From: Kiritimatiellota bacterium
Lineage (GTDB): Bacteria; Verrucomicrobiota; Kiritimatiellia; Kiritimatiellales; Tichowtungiaceae
Direction: 5' to 3'
Length of the DNA stretch: 36,544 nt
Assembly: GCA_014381785.1 (NCBI GenBank)
Contig: JACNKZ010000084.1
Coordinates: 1 to 36,544, forward strand
Numbering within the stretch: the stretch's first letter is position 1; each line of letters opens with the position of its first letter. Position numbers and translations under genes: made by a program. Below, in pieces: positions 1 to 7,944 of this stretch. The notes under the pieces are model-generated. The model was not told the DNA's origin. It saw nothing but the letters and a program-made list of their open reading frames with translations, and did no database searches.

Positions 1-264
1 AAAAAAAAGACACCCAATTATACGCACCCAACAGCTAAGACCCTCTTCCTAATAAACGCAGTCTCAATGATTTTGCTGTCCATGATTTTGTAAAACATCT
101 TCTATACAGGGCGTTTTTGGCCAAGGATCGAACTCTCAACGACACAAATCCGAGAAGAACCGTTTTTTCAAGGTTTGGAAAAAAACCTCCAAATTTTTCC
201 AAGGTCTGGAAAAATTCTTTCCAAACATTGGAAAAAACCGGATCAAACCGTCCAACCCTTGGAA
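1..264. other. Non-coding start of window with palindrome cluster
   Basis: No convincing gene. Bases 1-160 hold nothing recognisable. Bases 163-264 hold three consecutive copies, plus a partial fourth, of the TTCCAANNNTTGGAA palindrome, just downstream of the stop codon of the minus-strand DUF3857 gene. The tandem hairpins followed by A/T tracts could act as a transcription terminator for that gene; this is inference. Confidence 0.6.
163..237. repeat. Three tandem TTTTCCAANNNTTGGAAAA palindromes
   Basis: Copies lie at about 163-182 (loop GGT), 194-214 (loop GGT, arm mismatch) and 218-237 (loop ACA); a weaker copy lies at 251-264. They belong to a family scattered through the whole window, in genes and between genes. 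Position after the stop codon of the minus-strand gene suggests a terminator-like role here. Confidence 0.75.
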
Positions 265-3200
265 CTATTGCATTTTTTTGAGCAGGATGGTGTTCGCGGA
301 GGGGCGGGTCAGGCGGTCGCTGAGCTCAAGCAGCTCGTCGTATTCCTTGACGGGAATGATGGACGGGTTGATGTCGGCCTGCTGAAAAATCACCATGCCG
401 CCGCGGACTGCGCTGGCCTGGACCTGAACGGTGCCGCCGTTGGCGGGCAGTTCCGTCTTAAACGTTTCCGGCATCAGCACGGGCCGCCAGCCCGCGGGCA
501 GTTCGATTTCGTAGAGCAGCGATGTCTGGATGGGGTTCGGAATGTAGAAGGGGGTGTCGCGCCGGTCACTTTGGATCTGCAACAGGTTGCCGAGTTCTCC
601 GGGCAAGGTGAAGTAGATGTGGTCGCCGTCGCGCACGGCGTAGTTTTTGAGGGTGGCGGCGAGCTCGAGGGTTCGGTTTTCGAACGAGGGCGTCAGCGGG
701 CCGAAGGCTTCAGCCGACTGAGAAAGGCCGCTTAGCTGTGCCTGATGTTCGCGCCGGAGGTCTTCCGGGGTGAATTGCGCAAACCGTTTGTGAAATGCTT
801 CGTAGGCGGTTCCGGAAAAGGTTGTCTTTTTCAGCAGACTGACGTCGCCGTTTTCGGCGAGCTGCAGTTGGTAGGTGGTGTCGACCCGGTTGGTGACCGG
901 CGTTTGCGGAATCTCCAGTTCGCGGGTTTTGAGATCAATGGCCGGTTGGCCATCATGGGCCAGCGTGCCGGGGGTGGCGTACTGACCGCTGTCGCCGAAG
1001 TAGTAGTCGACGTTGTCATCTTCAATCGCCACCAGCGGGGTGCTGAAGGGTTGGCGCTGGAAGGTTGCCAGCATCGGATCGTTGATGCCCTTCATGCGCG
1101 GCAGGCCGGATGCGAGGACAAAGCGGGGCTTGAGCCTGATCGCATCGCTGAGGGCATAGAGCAACACGGCGCGGTCGGTGCTGTTTCCGTAGCCTTCGTT
1201 TAGCGTCTGTTCCGCTGGCGTGATGGCGGAGAGCGGCAGGGCGGATAGGCCGGGGCCTGTCTGACGGACGGCCCGGTCAACGAAATCGCGAAGCACCGCC
1301 ATTTTGGCAACACGTCCCTTAACCTTTTTGGTCAGCTTTTTGGCTTTTTGTTTCAATGCCTTATTCGGCTTTGCCGCGGCAAGCAGTTTTTTGTGGACGG
1401 TTTTAGAGTAGCGGTCCATGTCTCCGTTGGAGAGCAGGAGCGAGGGGTTTAGAACCCACGGCGGGGCGAGATGGTCTTCCTTGCGCAGCATCGGGCGGTT
1501 TTCCACAAACCATTCATGAACGACATTATCGCCGTTGTGGGAGGTGCGGCGGCGGATAACGCCCGGCGCCATGTTGCCGATTTTAAGCTCGGTGTCGTGT
1601 GGCATTTCAATCAGCACGGATTTTTTGACAATCGGGTTGTGGTCCTCGAACAGTTCCATCACGGAGAAGAAAGGGATGTCGCGATAGGTTGTAACGATCT
1701 GGTATTCAATGATGCTGCCGATTTCCACACTGGGCAGGCTGGCGACCAGTATCTTTTCCGCCGGATAACGCGGGGCGTGCGCCGACCACGTGGCGTCCAT
1801 GATGTTGACCTCGTTTTCGGGATCGATTTCGCGGACGGTCCCGTCGGGCGCGGTGACACGCGCGTACCTGAGCACAGCGGTTTCAAAGCCGGAATTGTAA
1901 GAAACCTTGATGTCGGAAAGCGCCTGTTTCCCGGCATAGGTGAGCACTTTTTGTTTTACGGTGTCTACCCGGTCGGCGTTCTGAGCGTCGTAGAGGGCGT
2001 AGTAGACCTGGTGGTTGAGTGTGGCGAAGTCCGCCTCCTGTGGGAAGCCGCCGGGGGTGAGAATAATGCGTTTGCGTGCGTTGCGCTCCGCGGCTTTCAG
2101 GTCGGTCTTGAGTTGCAGGTATTCTTCGGGGTTGAATTCAACGGTGCGCAGGCGCAGGTCGGCGGTGGCGAGGAGCACGCCGTTGGCGTTGTTGACCGAG
2201 CGGCTGATGAATGTCTGCGGGTTGTCGATGGTTTCGTAGTCGGGCAACACGGAGGGCCGCAGACTGCCAGCCGTCAGATCGAGCCGGACGGTTTCAGATA
2301 CGCCGCAGGTGATTTCGGTCAGCAGCGGATACTTCCTCTTATCAAGCCCGGTGCCGTTGCCGAGCAGGGCGCCGAACAGTCCGAACTGATTGATCAGCGT
2401 GGGAACGCGCAACAGCGACTCCTTTGGACCGGCGGCCACGGCGTTTTCCACTTCGAATTCGAGCGCGATAGACAGCGGCACGGTGGTGTCGCGTACATCG
2501 GACGGGAAAATTTCCAGGTTGGTGAGTTTGGCGGCTCCGAGAGCCTGTTTCAGGCGGGTCTCAAAGTAGGGCTCGCGCTCTTCGGGTTTGAGGCGCGCGA
2601 GGCGTCCGCGGTAGGCCGTGTCGTTGATACCGCCGAAGGAGAGCAGCGCGTTGGCGGTGATGAGGTTGTTGTCGTCGAGTTCGCCTTCCAGCTGGATGGT
2701 GAGCATGTTTTCTTCCGGCGGAATGATCGGCGAGGTGCGCAGCGGTTCCCCGCCAGGGTGGGCCACCAGATAGCTGCGGTTGCAGAGGTAGGCGGGCAGC
2801 AGATCGCGCGTGTTTTCGTTGGTGGAGTCCATCAGCTGGTAAGAGCCGTCGGTGTTGCGCACGGCGGTAATGGCGTGGTTAAACCACGGTTGCGGCACTT
2901 CGGGGTCTTTTTTGGGGCCGACGTAAATGAGTACGGGATAGGCGTTGAAGCCGGCGAGCCGCAGCATGGAGGCGAGCAGGGCGGCTTTGTCACGGCAGAC
3001 ACCGTAGCGGTTGTCGAAGGTGAGAGAGACATCGTGCGGCTCATAGCCGGGGGCTTCATCTTCAATCGTAAGGCCCATGTAGCGGATGTCCTGCGAGACA
3101 AAGCGGAAGATGGCCTCGATTTTCTGCTGGCTGTCGGTCAGGTCGGCGGTCAGCTCCCTGACCTTGGCCCTCATGGCGTCGTTCACCGCATCGAGCCGGG

Positions 3201-4017
3201 GTTTGGAGAGCTTCCAGTACCATTTTGACAACCCCTCCCAGTCCGGAATGGTGCTGAGCAGAATGCGCTGCACAACGGTGTGACGTGCGGGCATTTCAGG
3301 TTCTGCGAATATCTGCGGGACATTGCGCGCCTCCCAGATGTGGCTGGTGCCGCCGTCGCTCCGCTTCTGTTTGCGGTAGGTGACGGTTTCATCGACCGGG
3401 TCTTTGAGCTCCATCCGGATTAGCGGCAGGTCGGCGGGGGCATCCACCTGACAATAGCTGTGCAGCACCGGATGGGTGTCTTCGAAGAGGAATAGATCAC
3501 TCCAGGTGTTGGGAACGATCGCTTTGGTGCGCTCGCCACGGAAGGTGTAGTGTAGCACATCACCGATTTCCAGATCCGGCACACTGAGCCGGATGCTTTT
3601 TTGGTTGGGGTTATAAATATTGGCATCCATCTGGCCGGAGTTAATCGTTTCGCGGACCTGAACCGCTAAGTCGATGGTTGTTGAGGTTCCATCCGGTTTA
3701 ATCACCGCGGCTTGTGTGAATTCCTGAGTGCCGTAGGCCGCGTCGTAGCCGATGGAGATGGTCGAATACTGCTGGCGTCCCTTCTCGGTCAGGATTTTGT
3801 ATGCCATGTCGCTGATGTAATGATACGCCCCGTCGGGGTTATAGTCGATCAGTGTGATGTCGTCCACGACGACGGCGTCGGCATCGGGGAAGCGGGCGGG
3901 GGTGGCCGGCGCGGCGGCCTGCCATAGCGTGCTCTGCGCCGGTGTGTTCGTGGTTTCGGCCGCCGTCAGGTTGAGCGCGGCGCAGATCAGAAGAAGGGTC
4001 AAAATTTGTTTTTTCAT
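265..4017 (-). CDS. Exported tandem DUF3857/transglutaminase-like protein
   Basis: A 1250-residue protein with a clear signal peptide (MKKQILTLLLICAALNLTAA), so exported to the periplasm or cell surface. It contains two copies of a DUF3857 beta-rich domain followed by a transglutaminase-like fold. In the first copy the papain-like triad is visible: Cys341 in YGVCRDKAALL, His381 in WFNHAI and Asp397 in LMDSTNE. In the second copy the aligned segment reads YGNSTDRAVLLYAL, so the nucleophile is Ser946, and the His segment reads PFSTPLVAI without His. The N-terminal half may therefore be catalytic (protease, transglutaminase or amidase type) and the C-terminal half a non-catalytic copy. Substrate unknown. 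It stands alone, divergent from the NYN-like gene. A weak AGGACC element precedes the ATG. Family assignment is firm; function is not. Confidence 0.9.
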   Translation of the reverse strand: MKKQILTLLLICAALNLTAAETTNTPAQSTLWQAAAPATPARFPDADAVVVDDITLIDYNPDGAYHYISDMAYKILTEKGRQQYSTISIGYDAAYGTQEFTQAAVIKPDGTSTTIDLAVQVRETINSGQMDANIYNPNQKSIRLSVPDLEIGDVLHYTFRGERTKAIVPNTWSDLFLFEDTHPVLHSYCQVDAPADLPLIRMELKDPVDETVTYRKQKRSDGGTSHIWEARNVPQIFAEPEMPARHTVVQRILLSTIPDWEGLSKWYWKLSKPRLDAVNDAMRAKVRELTADLTDSQQKIEAIFRFVSQDIRYMGLTIEDEAPGYEPHDVSLTFDNRYGVCRDKAALLASMLRLAGFNAYPVLIYVGPKKDPEVPQPWFNHAITAVRNTDGSYQLMDSTNENTRDLLPAYLCNRSYLVAHPGGEPLRTSPIIPPEENMLTIQLEGELDDNNLITANALLSFGGINDTAYRGRLARLKPEEREPYFETRLKQALGAAKLTNLEIFPSDVRDTTVPLSIALEFEVENAVAAGPKESLLRVPTLINQFGLFGALLGNGTGLDKRKYPLLTEITCGVSETVRLDLTAGSLRPSVLPDYETIDNPQTFISRSVNNANGVLLATADLRLRTVEFNPEEYLQLKTDLKAAERNARKRIILTPGGFPQEADFATLNHQVYYALYDAQNADRVDTVKQKVLTYAGKQALSDIKVSYNSGFETAVLRYARVTAPDGTVREIDPENEVNIMDATWSAHAPRYPAEKILVASLPSVEIGSIIEYQIVTTYRDIPFFSVMELFEDHNPIVKKSVLIEMPHDTELKIGNMAPGVIRRRTSHNGDNVVHEWFVENRPMLRKEDHLAPPWVLNPSLLLSNGDMDRYSKTVHKKLLAAAKPNKALKQKAKKLTKKVKGRVAKMAVLRDFVDRAVRQTGPGLSALPLSAITPAEQTLNEGYGNSTDRAVLLYALSDAIRLKPRFVLASGLPRMKGINDPMLATFQRQPFSTPLVAIEDDNVDYYFGDSGQYATPGTLAHDGQPAIDLKTRELEIPQTPVTNRVDTTYQLQLAENGDVSLLKKTTFSGTAYEAFHKRFAQFTPEDLRREHQAQLSGLSQSAEAFGPLTPSFENRTLELAATLKNYAVRDGDHIYFTLPGELGNLLQIQSDRRDTPFYIPNPIQTSLLYEIELPAGWRPVLMPETFKTELPANGGTVQVQASAVRGGMVIFQQADINPSIIPVKEYDELLELSDRLTRPSANTILLKKMQ

Positions 4018-4231
4018 AGTTATCAGGTCCTTGGTTGCAGGAATCGACAGAGTAACGAACCCTTTTGTTCAATACAATCGCCACCTTTTGAAACCGGAGG
4101 GATTCTGAACTTGCCCTTAACGGGCGTCTTCGGTAACTTCCCCCGCTTCACAAAACGCGGCGCCAGCCATTCTGTTGCCTGATTGATACGACGCCGCAGC
4201 AACCCTGAAACCAGTAAAGAAAGGAAGAACC
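4018..4231. other. Divergent intergenic region
   Basis: Spacer of 214 bases between two divergent genes, so it must hold promoters for both. No clear operator was recognised. A short GCCC-TTAAC-GGGC hairpin lies near 4111-4125. The AAGGAAG ribosome site of the plus-strand gene is at its right end. Confidence 0.4.
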
Positions 4232-4834
4232 ATGGGGCTCTTCGGAACAAAAAAAAGAACAATGGTCGTCAGTATTGACGCCATTTTGAAAAGCAAAGGC
4301 GCTCGCGGCAATGTCGCGCCCCGCCAGCAGCTGCAAATCCTGCGCTCACTTTCCCGTATAGTGCAGCGAGAAAAAATAAACATCACCGCAGTCGTTACGG
4401 GTAACCCCCTCAACAAAGCGCCGCACAACAAAAAGTTCGATGGTGTGCGTGTTCGCTATGCAAAAACCGATGATAAAATCGGCGCGCAACTGATTAAAGC
4501 GGTTAAACAGGCCGGATCCTCCGCTGTATTAGTGACCGAAGATGTCGCGCTTGAAAAAAAGGTGATTCGCGGCGGAACCGATACCCTGCGTATTTCCACT
4601 TTCCGCAAACTGCTTGACGACGGCGGTGATGCCGGCGGCGGACAGGGTGGCGGACAGGGTGGCGGACAGGGTGGCGGAAACCGGGATCGCAACAACAACG
4701 GCGGACGGAACAACAATCGTCGTGACCGTGACCGCGGCCCGCGGCCTGAGCGCAAAAAGCAGCGCCAGCCCAAGCCTGAAAAACGGGATGAGGAGCAGGA
4801 CGAAATCAGCCAGATGATTGATCTGGTGGATTAA
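4232..4834 (+). CDS. NYN/PIN-like domain protein with Gly/Arg-rich tail
   Basis: A 200-residue protein. Residues 1-130 look like a compact Rossmann-type nuclease fold of the NYN/YacP kind: a beta strand ending in an Asp (MVVSIDAIL), a central Asp pair (AKTDDKIGAQLI) and a strand with acidic end (AVLVTEDVALEKK). Residues 131-200 are low complexity: four GGGQ units, then Arg/Asn-rich and Lys/Pro-rich stretches, ending in an acidic helix. The Gly units come from a 12-bp tandem DNA repeat at about 4630-4679. Such tails often bind RNA, so an RNA-processing role is plausible, but the fold call rests on pattern only. Start chosen from AAGGAAG seven bases before ATG. It converges on hpt, with an inverted repeat between them. 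Confidence 0.75.
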   Translation: MGLFGTKKRTMVVSIDAILKSKGARGNVAPRQQLQILRSLSRIVQREKINITAVVTGNPLNKAPHNKKFDGVRVRYAKTDDKIGAQLIKAVKQAGSSAVLVTEDVALEKKVIRGGTDTLRISTFRKLLDDGGDAGGGQGGGQGGGQGGGNRDRNNNGGRNNNRRDRDRGPRPERKKQRQPKPEKRDEEQDEISQMIDLVD

Positions 4835-4840
4835 ACTCAT

Positions 4841-4938
4841 GGAGTATTGGAATGGTGGAGTGGGGAGTGATGGAATTTGAACAGCTTCTGTTTTGATCTC
4901 CTGAGCCCTTACCCCAACACTCCATTACTCCATTACTC
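4841..4938. repeat. Inverted GGAGT/ACTCC repeat, likely bidirectional terminator
   Basis: Left arm 4841-4874 (GGAGTATTGGAATGG and onward) is roughly complementary to right arm 4911-4938 (CCCCAACACTCCATTACTCC and onward). It lies between two convergent genes, where a hairpin would end transcription from both sides. A related block lies at 13732-13767. Confidence 0.55.
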
Positions 4939-5478
4939 CTCTTCAAATACAACTTCCGCGATATAGGGCAGCTCGCGGTAGTAGTGGTCGTAGTCGAGGC
5001 CGTAGCCGACCACAAAGACGTCGTCGACGGGGAATCCGGCGTAGTCGGCTTCCATCTCCACAGTGCGCTGCGTTTGTTTATCGAGCATCACACAGGTGCG
5101 CACGGAGCGCGCTCCGCGCTCCAGAAAGAGCTCGCGGGCAAAGGCGAGGGTGCGGCCGCTGTCGAGAATGTCATCCACCACCACCACATCCGCACCGGCG
5201 AGATCCATGTCGGTGTCATGTGTGATGGTTACGGTGCCGCTCGATTCGGTTCCCGCGCCGTAGCTCGACAGCGTGATAAAGTCGATGCGCGGGTGAATTT
5301 TGTGCTGTTCGAATCCGCGCACGAGATCGGCCAGGAAGATAAAGCTGCCGCGCAAGATGCCGAGCATTACCAGATTTTCTGTATCGCTGTTGGCCGCAAT
5401 TTCATCAATCAGGGAGTGGACCCGTGTTTGAATCTGTTCACTGCTGAAAAGTTGTCGTTCGATGGTATGGGGCCGCAT
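4933..5478 (-). CDS. hpt: Hypoxanthine phosphoribosyltransferase
   Basis: Purine salvage enzyme that transfers a phosphoribosyl group from PRPP to hypoxanthine or guanine to make IMP or GMP in the cytoplasm. The type I PRTase PRPP loop VVVVDDILDSGRTL is intact, and the C-terminal VDDVFVVGYGLDYDHYYREL segment is typical of bacterial Hpt. Length (181 residues) is normal. The start is taken at the second of two adjacent ATGs (5476-5478), five bases after GGAGG; the ATG at 5481 is only two bases from it, and a longer upstream extension is less likely. Monocistronic and convergent with the NYN-like gene; the final bases overlap the GGAGT inverted repeat. Confidence 0.95.
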   Translation of the reverse strand: MRPHTIERQLFSSEQIQTRVHSLIDEIAANSDTENLVMLGILRGSFIFLADLVRGFEQHKIHPRIDFITLSSYGAGTESSGTVTITHDTDMDLAGADVVVVDDILDSGRTLAFARELFLERGARSVRTCVMLDKQTQRTVEMEADYAGFPVDDVFVVGYGLDYDHYYRELPYIAEVVFEEE

Positions 5479-5535
5479 CATTACCTCCGCGGGAATCAGT
5501 TGAGTTTTTCCCACAGTAAGTCTAAACTCTAGCCT

Positions 5536-5769
5536 ATGAAACACCAAATTACTAAAGAGATTTTGGACCGGGTGGATCGGTGCCTAAAGAACTTCCACTG
5601 TCTCACACCTGACGGAAAGAGCAGCTCCACACCGGCGCCCGCTCTTTTCGGGGAACAGCATTTTTTGTGTCACGGTGCAGATCCGTGTGCGTACAAAATC
5701 CCTTTCGGAAGCACTTTTTTCTGTACCTGCCCCGTTAGAAGTGAAGTGTTCAGACAGACAGGAGCATAA
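5536..5769 (+). CDS. Small cysteine-rich hypothetical protein
   Basis: A 77-residue protein with six Cys and two His in a spacing that looks designed for metal or disulfide chemistry: a CLKNFHCL pair, a FLCHGADPCAYKIPFG segment and a FCTCPVRSEVFR segment. The last motif resembles one I associate with small uncharacterised bacterial proteins, but this is memory, not a search. It is divergent from hpt and ends 11 bases before the next gene, which favours an operon. No strong ribosome site precedes the ATG. Function unknown. Confidence 0.55.
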   Translation: MKHQITKEILDRVDRCLKNFHCLTPDGKSSSTPAPALFGEQHFLCHGADPCAYKIPFGSTFFCTCPVRSEVFRQTGA

Positions 5770-5780
5770 GGAGAACCCCG

Positions 5781-6344
5781 ATGAAAAAAAGAACCATGGC
5801 AGTCTGGATGATCATTTTTGTGACGACATTTTTTGTTTCCGCACAGCAGGAGCCGGTGAGAAATCGGAATCCGCTGGTGGATCCCAATAGTGAGTCGGCA
5901 GCCGACCAGTTTAGAAACCGGAATCAGAAGGTGGATCTCAGCAATGGGCCGGCATCTGTCACATTGAGAAACCGGAATCAGAAGGTGGATCTCAGCCGTG
6001 AGCCGGCATCCGCCCCGGTGGCCGACCTCGATGTTGGCGAGCTTCGACTCAAGCTTAAAGATATGCAGGGAAAGGTCGTCGAGCTGGAGTTTGATCATAC
6101 CATTGATTTGAAGCAGACCGAAAATGGCTATAGCGTGCGCGTCACATTTGAAAGCGTCCGTGCGGTTGAAGGAATTATGATACTGCTTCCGAAAGAGGGC
6201 TTAGATTTTTTTGAGCCGCTGGCGGAACCGCGCAGTCCGATCCGAGAAACCGTCTATGTTGAAGTGTTAGGCAACAATATGACCCGCGCGGTCGGCACTC
6301 GTTACAACAAAAACAAACCTGAAGGCGAACGCTACAGCTGGTAA
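5781..6344 (+). CDS. Exported hypothetical protein with three 18-residue repeats
   Basis: A 187-residue protein with an N-terminal signal sequence (MKKRTMAVWMIIFVTTFFVSA, cut likely before QQ). Residues about 27-80 are three tandem 18-residue units, each starting RNRN(P/Q)(L/K)VD; the DNA period is exactly 54 bp from 5859, 5913 and 5967. The rest is a mixed alpha/beta domain with no family I recognise. AAGGAG lies eight bases before the ATG. It follows the small Cys-rich gene by 11 bases and is ended by a strong terminator. Likely periplasmic. Confidence 0.8.
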   Translation: MKKRTMAVWMIIFVTTFFVSAQQEPVRNRNPLVDPNSESAADQFRNRNQKVDLSNGPASVTLRNRNQKVDLSREPASAPVADLDVGELRLKLKDMQGKVVELEFDHTIDLKQTENGYSVRVTFESVRAVEGIMILLPKEGLDFFEPLAEPRSPIRETVYVEVLGNNMTRAVGTRYNKNKPEGERYSW

Positions 6345-6370
6345 GCTATAAAACCCACAATTTCGAAATA

Positions 6371-6411
6371 CCCAATGACGAAATTTATTGCTTCGTCATT
6401 GGGTTTTCTTT
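6371..6411 (+). terminator. Rho-independent terminator
   Basis: A perfect 12-bp stem (CCCAATGACGAA at 6371-6382 with its complement at 6392-6403), a nine-base loop and a T-rich tract (TTTTCTTT). It ends the 5536-6344 unit and separates it from gltX. Confidence 0.9.
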
Positions 6412-6447
6412 AGGTATTTGGGTCTTTCGAACATTAGGAATTTACTT

Positions 6448-7758
6448 ATGACCATTCGTACCCGCTTCGCCCCCAGTCCCACCGGCAACGTGCACATCGG
6501 CAATATGCGCGCCGCCATCTTCAATTGGCTCTATGCCCGCCACACCGGCGGACAGTTCCTGTTGCGCGTTGAAGACACCGACCGCGAACGCTCCACACCC
6601 GAAGCCATCGAAACGCTGTTGCAGGCCATGGACTGGCTCGGCCTCGACGTCGACGAAGAACCGCTCTATCAGTCCACCCGCATGGACGCCCACCTCGCCG
6701 CCGCCGAGCAGCTGCTCGCCGATGGCCACGCCTACAAAGAAGACAAAGGCGGAATCGGTCAGGGCGAATGCATCATTTTCAGAATGCCGGAAGAAGACAT
6801 GGTCTTCGAAGACGAAATCAAGGGCACGCTCACCAAAAAAGCCGCCGACACGCAGGACTTCGTCATCGTCCGCTCCAACGGCACGCCCGTGTTTCACCTC
6901 GCCAATGTGCTCGACGACATTGAGCAGCGCGTCACCCACGTTATCCGCGGCGACGACCACATCGAAAACACCTACCGCCACATCGCGCTCTACAAAGCGC
7001 TCGGCGCGCCCGTGCCGAAATTCGCCCACCTGCCCATGATCATTAACGCGCAGGGCAAGCCGTACTCTAAGCGCGACGGCGACGCCTTTGTCGGCGATTT
7101 CAAAGAAAAAGGATTTTTAGGCGAAACGCTCTTTAACTACCTCGCGCTGCTCGGCTGGTCGCCCGGCGATGACCGCGAAGTGATGACCCGCGACGAAATG
7201 ATTGCCGCTTTCGAGCTCACCAGCTGCAAATCGTCACCCGCGCAGGTCGACCTGCGCAAACTGCTTTGGATGAACGGCGAATACATCCGCGCCATGAAAC
7301 CCGAAGAATTTGCGGAAATGGCGAAAGCGGAAGTTTCCGCCTTCGCCAAGGCTACGGCGGACAAGCCAAACCTTGATGCGGTGCTCGCATTGCTCCAGCC
7401 GCGCATCAAACTCCCATCCGAAATCGGACCCGCCGCCGCCTTCTTCTTCAGCGATGATTACGAATACGACGAAAAAGCCGTCCAGAAAAAACTACTTAAA
7501 GAAGGCAGCTTCCAGACATTGGAAAAAATCGCCGAAATTTTCCAAGGTTTGGAAACCTTCGATGAGGCCACGGTCGACAAAGCGCTTCACGACTTCGTCG
7601 AAGAGAGCGGGTTAGGCTTCGGAGCGGTTATGCCGCCCGTGCGCATCGCCGTTTCCGGTCAGCAGTCCGGCCCCGACCTCGCCCCCGTCCTCTCCATCCT
7701 CGGCAAAGAAAAAGTGCTCGAGCGCATCCAGAAAACGATCGACCGCTTCGGAGCTTGA
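6448..7758 (+). CDS. gltX: Glutamate-tRNA ligase
   Basis: Charges tRNA(Glu) with glutamate in the cytoplasm. The class I signature HIGNMRAAIFNWLYAR stands in place of HIGH, and GKPYSKRDGDAF is the KMSKS-type loop. The catalytic Rossmann fold is complete; at 436 residues the C-terminal anticodon-binding part is shorter than the usual 470-500. The start is ATG 6448 because the reading frame upstream runs into the terminator. Around residues 297-305 (SAFAKATADK) the DNA is a small palindromic repeat that seems inserted in frame. Two TTCCAANNNTTGGAA palindromes lie at 7510-7555. The last 29 bases are repeated at 8549-8577 beyond a toxin-antitoxin pair. Confidence 0.96.
   Translation: MTIRTRFAPSPTGNVHIGNMRAAIFNWLYARHTGGQFLLRVEDTDRERSTPEAIETLLQAMDWLGLDVDEEPLYQSTRMDAHLAAAEQLLADGHAYKEDKGGIGQGECIIFRMPEEDMVFEDEIKGTLTKKAADTQDFVIVRSNGTPVFHLANVLDDIEQRVTHVIRGDDHIENTYRHIALYKALGAPVPKFAHLPMIINAQGKPYSKRDGDAFVGDFKEKGFLGETLFNYLALLGWSPGDDREVMTRDEMIAAFELTSCKSSPAQVDLRKLLWMNGEYIRAMKPEEFAEMAKAEVSAFAKATADKPNLDAVLALLQPRIKLPSEIGPAAAFFFSDDYEYDEKAVQKKLLKEGSFQTLEKIAEIFQGLETFDEATVDKALHDFVEESGLGFGAVMPPVRIAVSGQQSGPDLAPVLSILGKEKVLERIQKTIDRFGA
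7336..7361. repeat. Palindromic repeat inserted in frame in gltX
   Basis: TCCGCC at 7336 pairs with GGCGGA ending at 7361, with a CCTTCGCCAAGGC core between. It encodes AFAKATAD, a string I have seen at odd places in proteins of repeat-rich genomes. A degenerate relative lies at about 18251-18281, outside any gene. Confidence 0.6.
7723..7751 (+). repeat. Direct repeat, copy 1 (3' end of gltX)
   Basis: Bases 7723-7742 (CGCATCCAGAAAACGATCGA) are identical to 8549-8568, and the next nine bases are about two-thirds identical. The two copies flank the toxin-antitoxin genes. The second copy also runs into a stop codon in the same frame. Confidence 0.85.
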
Positions 7759-7791
7759 AAAAGGGGCGGGGTGTAGCACAATAACTCCATC

Positions 7792-7944
7792 ATGAAGCTT
7801 GTTGTTAAAGAAGACGGTGAAGGCTATCTCGTTCGTGTGCAGGGTGTGGATAATCTTTTTGCTTACGGTCTGACCAAAGATGAAGCTTTGGACGAACTTT
7901 CCGGAGTCATTGAAATGAGTAACGATTACCGGTCTTGCCAATAA
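7792..7944 (+). CDS. Short HicB-like antitoxin domain protein
   Basis: A 50-residue reading frame starting MKLVVKEDGEGYLVRVQGVD and continuing with a GLTKDEALDEL segment. The beta strands followed by a helix with T-x-x-EAL are typical of the HicB/UPF0150 fold, which usually continues for 60-130 residues, so this is short and may be a remnant. It begins 33 bases after gltX and ends tail to tail, overlapping, with the ParE-like toxin gene. No HicA partner is next to it. Confidence 0.45.
   Translation: MKLVVKEDGEGYLVRVQGVDNLFAYGLTKDEALDELSGVIEMSNDYRSCQ

Noticed and set aside
1471-3228. 585-codon open frame on the plus strand opposite the DUF3857 gene
   Set aside because: It mirrors the codon pattern of the minus-strand gene, which has a signal peptide and clear domains; the translation is Gly/Val/Arg-rich without any motif.
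4186-4231. AACCCTGAAA leader shared by the NYN-like gene and the porin gene (15667)
   Set aside because: Ten shared bases are not enough, and I could not fold a known riboswitch class from either leader.
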